The notes below the pieces were generated by a model that saw nothing but the letters and a program-made list of their open reading frames with translations, did not search any database and had not been told where the DNA came from. A stretch of DNA of 64,000 nt from Mytilus edulis. Taxonomy: Eukaryota; Mollusca; Bivalvia; Mytilida; Mytilidae. The stretch covers positions 64,466,958-64,530,957 of the forward strand of contig NC_092357.1 in NCBI RefSeq assembly GCF_963676685.1, written 5' to 3'. The translations under genes and the position numbers were made by a program. This document shows positions 11,764 through 21,894 of the stretch, one piece after another (positions within the stretch are counted from its first letter, which is position 1; every line of letters begins with the position of its first letter).

Positions 11764-13087
11764 AAGTCTCCCAAACAAAGCTCCCATAACTCGCCATTCA
11801 TATGTTCATTTGATTTGATTTTTTGTCCCATACAAGAATATATATGGCTTACGAGTAGGGATCTCCACCATTTACAAGTATTCAAACAGGAGGGGGTGGT
11901 AGTGACCCCCAGGGAAGTTACCTACATTTCATTTGATTTGTTTTATTGTCCCCTACAAGAATATATATGGTTTAAGGGTGGGGATCTGGACCGTTTACAA
12001 GATAATATCACATTCTCAAATTGAACGGGTTGGAACGACCCCAAGTAAATTCCCTTTAATTTCATTTCATTTGTTTTATTGTCCCCTAAGAGAATATATA
12101 TGGTTAAGGGGTGGGGATGTTGACCGTTCACAAGTTTTCAAACAAGAAGGGGTGGGGTGACCCCCTCCAGACTTCCCTTTTATTTCATTTCATTTGTTTT
12201 ATTGTCCCCTACAAGAATATATATGGTTTAGGGGTGGGGATCTGGACCGCTTAAAAGATAATAGTATATTCTCAAATTGAACGGGGTGGGGGTGACCCCC
12301 AGGAACTTTCATTTAATTTCATGTGATTTGTTTTATTGTCCCATACCAGAATATACATGGTTTAGGGGTGGGGATGTTGACCGTTTACAAGTTTTCAAAC
12401 AAGAGGGGGTGGGGTGACCCCCTAGGGACTTTCCTTTAATTTCATTTTATTTGTTTTATTGTCCCCTACAAGAATGTATATGGTTTAGGGGTGGGGATCT
12501 GGACCGTTTACAAGATAATAGCACATTATGAAATTGAACGGGGTGGGGATGACCCCCGGGGACCTCCCTTTAACTGCATTTGATTTGTTTTATTGTCCCA
12601 ATCAGGAATATATATGGTTTAGGGGTGGGGGTCTGGATCGGTTACAAGATATAAGCATATTCTCAAATTGAAGGGGTGGGGATGAACTCCCAGGGACTCC
12701 CCCTATATTTCTTGTGATTTGTTTTATTGTCCTATAATCATTTCTGAAGACTGCATGTATCTATCACTTACAGTTTTCAAGTTATATTCATTTGAAAATT
12801 TTAGAAAATAAAATCCCATAGGGTTCTATAGTAAACCCCTCCCTTCTTTCTACCCCCCCCCCCAAAAAAATACCCCTTAATAGACCCCAATGCACAAACG
12901 AAAGATTGATGGCTCACCTAGACATATTAGTCTACCATTTTATGAAATCCTAAGTCAATCTGACAAGCGGTTTTCGAGAAACGCTGCGGACAAGTTCATT
13001 TTTTAAAGTGGCGGAAGAAGAAGAATAATAAAAAAAAATAAGAACTGACCAAAAACAATAAGTCTCCAAACTTTGTTTGGGAGACTT
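11764..13087. mobile_element. Helentron-associated (HINE/'pearl')-like element with minisatellite core
   Basis: AAGTCTCCCAAACAAAG at 11764-11780 has its exact inverse at 13071-13087. The right copy also pairs with AAGTCTCC just inside it (from about 13060), giving a terminal hairpin. Between them is a tandem array followed by a purine-rich GGCGGAAGAAGAAGAAT tail. Subterminal inverted repeats, a 3' hairpin and an internal minisatellite are the layout described for Helentron-associated elements and the bivalve pearl family. No protein is encoded, so it would be non-autonomous. Class assignment is inferred from layout only. Confidence 0.6.
11815..12735 (+). repeat. dimeric minisatellite (about 123 + 133 bp)
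   Basis: A GTCCC(C/A)TACAAGAATATATATGG box starts at 11825, 11948, 12081, 12204, 12338, 12461, 12595 and, degenerate, 12729. Spacings are 123, 133, 123, 134, 123, 134, 134. Two monomer types alternate: one with GTTTTCAAACAAGAGGGGG after the box, the other with GATAATA...TTCTCAAATTGAACGGG. The final unit repeats the second type. The open frames across it are artefacts of the repeat. Confidence 0.9.
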
Positions 13088-13859
13088 AAATATAAATTAG
13101 CTCCATACCTTTTTAGGTCGGGTTGGTCGTCGGGTTAGCTGAAACAGATATCCATGTATTATTGTATTCAACTATATTATTGTATAAATATGTCAACAAG
13201 TGAACAAATTTGATATTATTAAGTATTGTAATTTTCATTGTTATTAATAAATGTTATATCAGTGTTACAAATCCAATCTTAAATTTTAATTCTATCTTTT
13301 TTGGTTGGAAAACTTTTTAGATATTCAAATGGGACGTCACTTTGAACGTTGATGGCTTTTGCTAACTACGCGATGATATAAATAAATTAAAATATAAAAG
13401 TTTTAATATCGTTTGAAGTAACGGACAGCGTATATAATATACATTACTAAAAGAGTTTTGACTATTAGTATATTAAATTGGTCGAACTGTAAACTTTAAT
13501 TATACACATATACTGTATTGTTATTTGTTATTGTAATTGACATCAATAAGTTTGTGTTTTTCTTTAACAACGGTTACTCTGGGATATTACAATTCAACTG
13601 ACAGACATATGATGTAACAAGTTGATTGCACATTATTTTGATTCATTTTTGTTAAATAGTATGTCTATGTCTGAATTATTAGATGACATGATGAAAGCAA
13701 AAGGCAAGACCTATTTCTACCACCGAAATGTATTTTTTGACAAATTATGTATCATTTGTTGAGCCTGTTACAAAATTATCTATCTTGTACAATAGGAGGT
13801 GTCATACCTCAGAGAAAAAAAACATCATTCGAAGTAATAAATAAGAACGCAAACTTATG
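13088..13859. other. no gene seen
   Basis: A splice-like segment on the minus strand at about 13105-13132 (TTTCAG then CTAACCCGACGACC, ending AAAAAG|GTATGG) could in principle be a small exon of the Ig gene's cytoplasmic tail, but no phase joins it convincingly. A 33-codon frame at 13661-13760 on the + strand has no recognisable motif. Confidence 0.3.
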
Positions 13860-14130
13860 ACTTTCCCAAGTCAGGAGCCTGTAATTCAGTGGTAGTCGTT
13901 TCATGATGTGTTACATATATATTTTTCGTTAATCTTGTATATAAATTAGACAGTTAGATTTCACGTTTGAATTGTTTTACATTTGTCAGTTCGGAGCTTT
14001 TTACAGGTGGCTTTGCGGTATGGACTTTGCTCATAGTTGAATACCGTATGGTAACCTATAGTTGTTCCTTTGTTAGTCTCTTGTGAAGAATTGTCCCATT
14101 GACAATCATACCACATCTTCATTTCTTATA
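13860..14130 (+). repeat. dispersed repeat ending CATTGACAATCATACCACATC, full-length copy
   Basis: It aligns along its whole length with 50494-50774: both open with CCTGTAAATTCAGTGG-like sequence, share a GAATTGTTT...TTTGTCAG-like centre and a GTATGGTAACCTATAGTT-like block, and end at the same box. Partial copies are at 20693-20815, 32688-32735, 34868-34915, 35006-35052, 38280-38352, 38660-38715 and 45770-45905; inverted copies are at 27962-28080, 38942-39060 and 49036-49199. No coding sequence. Confidence 0.65.
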
Positions 14131-15264
14131 TATTGGTTTTAAATAATCATGATGATGATTAATTCAAATTACAAACTGTACATCTCGACCACTTCTACTG
14201 GTAAGAACTTTACTTACCTGTTTCCAACAGCTGCAAACAAAGTATACATCGCTTAAACAAACTATAACAATCACGTGATATTCTATATGATTATTTTGTG
14301 GTGGTAAGCTACCACATGCGACTAAATTATAATTATTTCCAAATTTTAGACTTAAACGGTTAATTGTTCATTACTCATTATAGGTGATCTCATTTACGAC
14401 GTAATAACCATAAAAAGTTTTATGTTATATACTCGTATACGTGTTAAACTGTATTATACAGCACAAATACACATTTTCCCGAGAGAAGCCTTTGGTTTGA
14501 ATGCTGCTGAAATTTATGTTGATAAATAAGAAAAAAACATATTTGGAACGTTGTCCCAACGATACTTTATTGAATATATGAAATGAAGTACGATTGCCAA
14601 TAATGTACACCTGCCAATGAGGCATGTTTCATTTAGAGATTACAGAACTTTGATGTTTACACAAGTGTTCAACACTGAGAAAGAACATTATTGTGAAATT
14701 AGCTTGTAACAGTGTAAAGACCAATACATAGAAAATACATAATTTGATATAGCTGAATTAAATATATACACCCTGTAACCTTATTTTAGAAATCATTGTT
14801 TTGTAGCTAGAACAATGCCACGAAAAATATTAAATAAATGGACATAAGAACTGATGGATGGACAAATGGACTGACGGACTGCCAGATGTACGAATTGATT
14901 GACTGATAGAATGATTTTAAACAGTTAACCCTCACCCTTATAACGCGAGACTATAATTATCAAAAGATTTTCGTGTATGAGTATTCCAATATGAGTTGTT
15001 GTTCGTCTTTAGTTAGGTATGTTGTACTGTATGTTGAGATTCTAAGACAATATCTGATTACTTTATTAAGTATTATCTTTCCTATACGATAATGTGTTTG
15101 ATTTCAAGTAGTTGGACATCAATAGGGTTAAACATGATTGGAATATTGCAATTTGCAATTCAATGTATGCTAGTCAGGGTATAAATGCATCAGTTTTATT
15201 ATATCGAGTCGAATTAAGAAAGACACTATTCGTATGTCTCAATTTAAATTTATCATACACTTAC
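14131..15264 (-). other. region that should hold the start of the cytoplasmic tail
   Basis: Two candidates continue exon 16 in phase 1 but I cannot choose. (a) At about 15017-15043, a ATTGTCTTAG acceptor followed by codons giving (K)SQHTVQHT and TAA, a very short tail. (b) At about 14216-14228, a 13-bp microexon CTGTTGGAAACAG between CTTTGTTTGCAG and GTAAGT, both near-perfect sites, giving (T)VGN and leaving phase 2. No SH2-binding or ITIM-like tail exon was recognised anywhere to the left. Confidence 0.3.
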
Positions 15265-15366
15265 TGTTCTTCTTGGAGTGCGTGTATGCCCAGTAACCGA
15301 CAATTACTGATCCAATTCCAGCTAATGCACTAACTGCACCTATTATTCCATTCACTAATGTGTCAG
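15265..15366 (-). CDS. exon 16: transmembrane helix
   Basis: 102 bp between AACTTTCTCAG and AACA|GTAAGT. It reads TDTLVNG, then a hydrophobic run rich in G, A, V and I (IIGAVSALAGIG, SVIVGYW) of about 20 residues, then AYTHSKKN. The basic SKKN after the helix is the usual cytoplasmic stop-transfer signal. Small residues spaced through the helix (GxxxA-like) could favour helix packing. The donor is a perfect GTAAGT, so at least one more coding exon follows. Confidence 0.75.
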
Positions 15367-15794
15367 CTGAGAAAGTTATAAAAAATATTATAACTCCAAT
15401 GTGTATGAAATGATTTTCTTTAACTTTATAATTGTTAAACCTTTAAAGAGGTTTGCATATTGAAATTGGCATGGTCCCATAAAAATAATTCAAATCAAAT
15501 AGGCCGGTCTTTGTTCGTGCAACATTCACATATTTATTTCCCAGATAAGCCAAAAAATCCGATTCTCTCTATCCCATGAAAATTTTAAGAAAGATTACAC
15601 AAGGGAACAACGACATGTATAACAAAAAAAATAAACACCAACAATAACAAACATGTGTATCGCCCACACATAAGTAACATGTAGATCAAGACATTTATTA
15701 AAAGGCTTATAGTAATCAATTGCGTATACATTAAGATTTAAGTAAACTAGAAACATAAGGAAAGTGTTTCAACAGTTCAAATAAAAAGTAAAAT

Positions 15795-16052
15795 CTCAAA
15801 AATACTAAACTCCGAGGAAAATTATATAAAGGAGAGTTCCTGATCAAATGGCAAAATCAAAAGCTAAAACATATCAAACGAATTGATGACAACTGTCATA
15901 CTCCTGACTTAGTACAAACATTTTCTTATGTCGAAAATGGTGGATATTAAACCTGGTTTTAAAGTATCTAAATCCACACATGTATGAAAGTCGCATCCAG
16001 CTTTCATAAATATCTTTTAAAAACTATCTAGCAGGTCGATATCAATACATAC
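15795..16052 (-). repeat. dispersed repeat fragment in intron 15
   Basis: ATTTTCCTCGGAGTTTAGTATTT-like sequence with GTTTTAGCTTTTGATTTTGCC, read on the minus strand, is shared with 8810-8900, 11390-11500, 57955-58100 and 63355-63465. Non-coding. Confidence 0.5.
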
Positions 16053-16112
16053 TATTGTCTTCCTCATCATCCTCATCGTCAGAGTCGTTTTCTGATGTAA
16101 CTTCTGCCTTAA
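16053..16112 (-). CDS. exon 15: acidic juxtamembrane stalk
   Basis: 60 bp after a CATTTTTAG acceptor and before A|GTATGT. It reads (V)KAEVTSENDSDDEDDEEDN, eleven acidic residues in twenty. Its position between the last Ig exon and the transmembrane exon makes it an extracellular stalk; a highly charged stalk would hold the Ig chain off the membrane or bind cations. Phase 1 at both ends. In isolation the exon would be too short to trust, but it completes the Ig strand upstream and joins cleanly to the membrane exon. Confidence 0.72.
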
Positions 16113-16513
16113 CTAAAAATGGTATTAAATCATTTAAATTGTAGAGTAACATTTCACAAATTAATCAAATACATACACACAAAAGTATGAGCTGTTTTAA
16201 TTGATTAGAAATATAATGCTACTAGAAACATTTTTTTTTAACAGCTTAATTACAGGCATGCAAAGTGGGAGCCGCTTGAATTGTTAATGCACCCTTTCCC
16301 TCTTCTGTTGGATTCCGTTTGATACTGATTTTGTTCGCTACCTTGGTTATTTTCTATATTTTATTATGAGATTTGAACATCGATAAAATATGGTCACCTT
16401 AATTTTTGCAATGTTATTTATAGATGACTCTATGATTCTGAGATTGTCTACATTTCTCTTTATATTCTATGAGTTTATGAAAGCCCCCAAAAAGGGGTAA
16501 CTATTTTGTAAGG

Positions 16514-17120
16514 CTATGTGATTGTTGTATGCGGATCCTTATGAAACATATATGTAATGTACATATTACGGACGCTATCACGAGTTGGTTGACCGTTTTG
16601 GAATATCCTGTTCACACATGATACTGGATATATTGCGTATGTCGTAACTACAGTCCCGTTCACTTCTGACGAATGTGACCTTCGAAGTTGACTAGTTACT
16701 GAGTTTATAATAACATGAACAACACGACTGATGCTAAAAGTTGAGCAGGATTTGCTCACCTTCCGGAGCACCTGAGATCAACCCCAGTTTTTAATTTGGT
16801 TCATGTTGCTTAGTCTCTAGTCTTCTCGTCGTATTTTGATAATGCTTAGTTAGTTTCTGTGTGTGTTACATCTTACTGTTGTCTCGTTATTCTCCTATTA
16901 TATTTAATGCGTTTCCCTCAGTTTTAGTAACCTGGAATTGTTTTTTTGTATCGATGTATGAGTTTCGAACAGCGGTTTACTACTGTTACCTTTATTTCTA
17001 TGTTGTGGTTTGTGTACTTTTATTTGTCTGTTTGTCTTTCTCTTTTCTATGTTTGGCACTGTCAGTGTATTTTCGATCTATGAGTTTTTCTGTCCCTCTA
17101 GTATCGCTCGCCCCTTTCTT
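16514..17120 (+). repeat. dispersed repeat in the intron before exon 15
   Basis: GAGCAGGATTTGCTCACCTT...CCGGAGCACCTGAGATCA continues into TTTTCTATGTTTGGCACTGT and CTATGAGTTTTTCTGTCCCT. The same order is seen at 55075-55295 right after a kinase exon, with fragments at 40780-40850 and inverted at 57350-57490. Open frames here (for example 16861-17220) are repeat artefacts. Confidence 0.6.
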
Positions 17121-17591
17121 GTACAATAATTCTTGCTATAAAGAATACTGCGTCTTTATGAAATGTGTGAACAAGGATAACAAGATAGACCCAAATTATA
17201 TCCACTTTTGCAAATATTAGTAAGCTACATTTAAATTTCAAATGCTATATTTTGAACTTCAATTGTATTTGTTTTCTCATTCAAAATGATATTTAATCAA
17301 TATAAGAAATGTTCCTTGCAATGTCATTTAAACCAGACTATTGCATTGTTTCATAAATTGTTATTTTAGTCGATCACGTATCAAATGCATTCGCGACGCT
17401 ACTATTAATGTGTATATATAAAATACACACCAAATACAGTGTCGTTCTAAACCACTACAAACATAATGCAACATGAATACGCGATAAAAGAAGATTGGCA
17501 CTCCAATCGCTGGTCTGTTCTTGTGACAAAGACTACATGAGAGTCGAACAATGACAGTTTAAAGAAAGGTGATTTAAAACATAAGTAATAC

Positions 17592-17885
17592 CAGTCAATG
17601 TTGCTGGAAAGCTACTACCAGTTCCGACAGAATTTACAGCAAAGCATGTATATTCGCCAGTCATCGATTCCATTGCCGATGGAATAATAAGGGATGGATT
17701 GTCAACTGTTACTCCCATGATTCCAATTGAAACAGATGAAAGTCTTGTTATAGCTCCACGTATAGATCTTTCCCAGTACACCTTTGAAACTGCTGGAAAA
17801 GCATTTCGTATGGAACAAGTAAGTGTTACAGTATAACCAATGCCTGTTATGTGCGTTATAGATGGAGTATCAACTACAGGACGAC
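17592..17885 (-). CDS. exon 14: Ig domain F (membrane-proximal)
   Basis: 98 codons; acceptor GTTGCAG, donor ACTG|GTATTA. It reads RPVVDTPSITHITGIGYTV, first cysteine in LTCSIRN, KVYWERS, second cysteine in MTGEYTCFAVNSVG. The final codon is split so that joining to exon 15 gives ATLTVK, the expected ending of an Ig G strand. That join is good support for the exon order. Confidence 0.87.
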
Positions 17886-18773
17886 CTGCAACAATAAAAA
17901 GTATTACCATGTTTTTTTTCTAATATATGTATTGAATAAAGTTAACTCACAGGACCTCAATACATTATTGTTTATACCTATAATGCTACAAAGTTACCAT
18001 TATTCCTACAAACATGCATATTTTTCGACTGATGCATAGCATTTTTGAAAAATTTAAGTAATTCCAATTGATATTCTATAGTGTGTTTTGCTATGTTGTG
18101 ATGTTTTACTATTGCCTCAGAAAACGGGAAGGGTTGCTACTAATTAAACGTTTAATATTGCTGCAATTAGTTGCACCTTTCCTAAATCAAAAATATGAGT
18201 TCAGTGGGTGTTCTCTGTTTATGTGGTTGATACATTTGTCTCGTTTTCGTTTTTATATAAATTAAACTATTGGTAACCCCGTGTTAATGGTTTTACTATG
18301 TAGTACTATACACCATTAGTTTTAATATAATTGTCATAATCCCTTTATCTGTGAGCACATTTAGCAAACTTGGCCTATTATTATTAGAAAGTTGATTGAT
18401 TTACAGTAAAGACATAATGTCGGATACTTTTGTTTTAAACTACATTCATAACAAACTAATCATTTTGCGATTTTCGTTTTAACAGTGTGATTTTGAAAAG
18501 ACTTCAGCCTATATTCTTTGTAGTTGTATGGATACGTCTAACTTGTTAAGGGAATACGATACAGTAGCAGGGGCAGATAATAAAGTTTTCAAAACTGTTC
18601 GTGTTGTTTTCGCGACGTTGGTAACCAGAACGTTGTAATTTCGCGATGTTTCTAATAAGAACGTTAACATTCCGCGGCGTCGCTTTAAAAGAAGCCATAT
18701 TTCGCGGAATATTCAGTGACGTCATACATTCGGTTGCGCGAATTTAAAAGAAGTACCTGCTAAAAAAGTGTCC

Positions 18774-19151
18774 ATGCCGTTTCTAAAAGACGGAAAAATT
18801 CGCCGAAGAGCAGGGAGATCAAAAGAATACTTGAGACATGTGAGATGAACAAAAATAAATTAAATACAACTTTGCATGACGAAGTTGAAGAAATGATAAT
18901 AGACACAGAAGAGATTACAGTCTGACAGTATAACATGGAAAGACGGAAGAAGAATTGTGGAGCTTTTTAGTCTGTCACTGAATAACTGTCAAAACAGAAC
19001 GACCCAGCGGAATCTGCTCAACATAGAGGAAGAAAAATTGCAAGGATGTGGGGTCTATCTTACTATTCGTTGCTTAAACTGTAACATGCTGAATAACATT
19101 TTAACAAATAAGCCACTCAATTCGAAAAGGTACAAAAAGTCCTTTTGGTGA
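18774..19151 (+). pseudogene. degenerate transposase N-terminal fragment, possibly Mutator-like
   Basis: MPFLKDGKIRRRAGRSKEYL stops after about 24 codons. After a short gap a second piece reads TWKDGRRIVELFSLSLNNC, then NLLNIEEEKLQGCGVYL and CLNCNMLNN. The GRRIVEL, N..E...G.G..L and CxxC order resembles the N-terminal region of Mutator-like transposase proteins I recall from cnidarians and molluscs. No catalytic core follows. The family call is from memory and tentative. Confidence 0.4.
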
Positions 19152-19561
19152 ATTTTACAGGACATGTTATAAAATGTTGTGATAATATTTTTGTAAACGA
19201 TTTTATCCGAAAAAAATTACATTAATGTAAACATTTATAAAATTGTCAATTCTATCCCGAATTTGTCAATTAAAACAGAAAAAGACGTAGACAAATCTGT
19301 TTTTTTTTTTTGTATTTCAACAAGTGTAGAATCAGTTGTTCTCCGGACTTATGCTATACTGACCAGAAACTTAAAAATTTACGACACTATAGAGACAAAA
19401 AGTCAATAACTTTCATCAGTTCTGCAGGTTTAAAGACAGTAACTTAAAGACAACATTTAAACCTCAGGGAAAATACAAAAATTAGTCATCTAGTGTTTTA
19501 GAAATTGAAATTTAAGTTACGTTACGTTAAGTTAAGTTATTTGATATTAGATAAATCAACC

Positions 19562-19650
19562 GTCGTTGCACGGGATTCGAACCGTTGCCTGGTTTGATTG
19601 CATTGATATCAGCATCGTAAGCGAGAGTCTTATCCCCACTGCTACCGGAA
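19562..19650 (-). repeat. tRNA-like SINE head
   Basis: On the minus strand, TAGCAGTGGGG (19644-19634) resembles a pol III A box and GGTTCGAATCCCG (19583-19571) is a perfect B box. Between them CTCTCGCTTACGATGC resembles an anticodon arm. Spacing is wider than in an ordinary tRNA and no clean cloverleaf forms, so a tRNA-derived SINE or pseudo-tRNA is more likely than a gene. Confidence 0.5.
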
Positions 19651-21894
19651 TTAACATTATCATTTGGCAAAAAGCCATTTAAATTGTACTTTGAAAATGA
19701 TTGAAATATATGAAATAGTTCATTAAAGATCTTAATAAAAATAAAGGGGAGGGGGCTCAGCACTTGTAGGTGCGTATATCTCACAGCTTTACGATATGAG
19801 GAAAAGTAAATGTGTTTTATAAATCACAAGTCTACTGCCAATAAGAAGTCACACTTTTTAAAATTTCGTAAATTTTTATTTTTTGTACCTTTTCGCATGG
19901 ACTGGCTCAAATAAGACACAATTCGGAACAAAAGGACTTGCAATAGCTAACTATGAGTATTGGTAGCTTCCTAACGTCCAGCGGCAAATATGTATTGCAC
20001 ATTTATGACATCCATCTTATTTTAATGAAACTTAAAGAAATTAGAAAACGTATGAACCTGTGATTAATGAGAAAAGTTTAACAAAGTCTTTGGCGCGTAT
20101 GGTGGCCTATCTGGTCTGGTATTTGAAGATTTGAAATCCATACACAAAAGGCATTACTACGACGTGTTGGACAGCTGTGCAATATTTTTCATGACGTGAA
20201 CAGTTGTTTTCATTTATTGATAATAAATTCGAAGTCAATAATAATATCTTGAATTGAAAAAAATCAGAATCAAAATAGTTCAGTTTGTTTCTTTATTTTC
20301 CGGAGAATTGTCATTGTACGGCCAAATTTAACAGACTATCAATAAAATAACAAAACCGACTGCATGAGAGAGATCCACATAGGTAGACAAGGTCGTATAA
20401 CACCCCTATTCGTAAACAAAATAATAAATAAAGAGAGGGTCTCATCCTGTTCTTAACTTGAAATTGGTACATAAAAAGAAATACTGAGTTTAATTGATAT
20501 TTTAAAAAAATATAATATTGTATGTGTATGTAGAACAACATGCAGTCAATAAAAATACGTTAAAAGATTTCAAAAAAATATATTAGTGTCGTTTTTGGTT
20601 TGAATATGACAGTGGATGTTATAGATCAAAACAAGAAAACGTCCGTTCACATGCTGTTAAAAGACTTGTAATTAAATGGTGTCGTTCGGTATTGTATATC
20701 ATATTTGTATTTCGTTTATTGTTTTGTACTTAAATCAGGCCGTAAGTTTCCTGTTTGAGTTGTTTTGCATTTGTCATGTAGGGGCCTTTCATAGTTGACT
20801 ATGCAGTATGAATTTAGTTCTTATTTGTATAAGCATATACCTAATGTACTTTAATGTATTGAAAGATAACAATTGAAGTATCGGCAAATGTACACTAATT
20901 GCAGACAGACAGATCAAAAAGTGTACACACGTTAAAACTCGTCGCTGTCAAGCAAATATGACGTCGTGCAGTAGGGTTGTTTCTGAGAAAAGTAACAGAC
21001 GTATAGTTAGACGATCGGACAGAAGAACAAATTGTTTTCAATACAGCTCTACTTCTAGACAAACAAGTACGTCAACATTCATACATATACGCCGTATAAA
21101 AGATAATGCAACTTATCTATTGATAAAGACATCGTTCAAAATTATTCTCTAATACCGGATACTGTACTTCCTATGAAATGTTATATTACAACTTCATCTT
21201 CGGTCGATTGAGGCAGTAATGACATGAACTTAATTGCACGAGACAGCTCTTATCATAAAACAAGAAGTACACTTTATAATTTAAATTTGAAAGATGATTA
21301 TCTTTTGAATGTAAAAAGAAAAAAATTAAAGTACGCAAGGGCCTTTTAAAGTTGACGATACGGAATCGTTTTTATCATTGTTGAAGGTTATATTGTTGTC
21401 AATTTATGGTATCACCTCACTTAATGTATAGTTGATTCACAATTTGTCATGTCAGGGCCTTTGAAATAATGTTATCTATCTTCTTACAGTACATAAAGCA
21501 ATTTATAACTAATGTCCGACGGAGATGCACCTTTATACTTCTATCAGATTTTTCTTTTTTGCCGTATATCTGACAAAGTAATCTGCTAGAAACTTTTTTA
21601 TATCCTTTTATTATGAAAAGGCTTCTGTCCAAATTTTGTTTCGTAAATGTTTAGCACAAATGTTTTGCCATTTTATAGATTTTTATGATAAGTATCAACG
21701 CTTTGAAAAACACCTGCATATACTTGACAGCGTACTCGTGTACGGCGGGAATGATTACACGACGTTGTTGCGATTAAAACTTAATTTAACGTAATTTAGC
21801 GCTGTATTGACAGACGTCGTAAAAATTACGGTATATGGCTTTTATTGAAAAAAAAGGACATGAACCCCATTTTTTTCTTTTGCAATCAATCAAG

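Noticed and set aside
11815..12160. Repetitive frames with IQEYIW-like motifs
   Set aside because: They are translations of the minisatellite monomers, not genes.
16053..16112. Acidic exon as part of the cytoplasmic tail
   Set aside because: On the minus strand it comes before the transmembrane exon and completes the last Ig strand, so it is extracellular.
16861..17220. 119-codon + strand frame
   Set aside because: Lies in a dispersed repeat that recurs at 55.1 kb.
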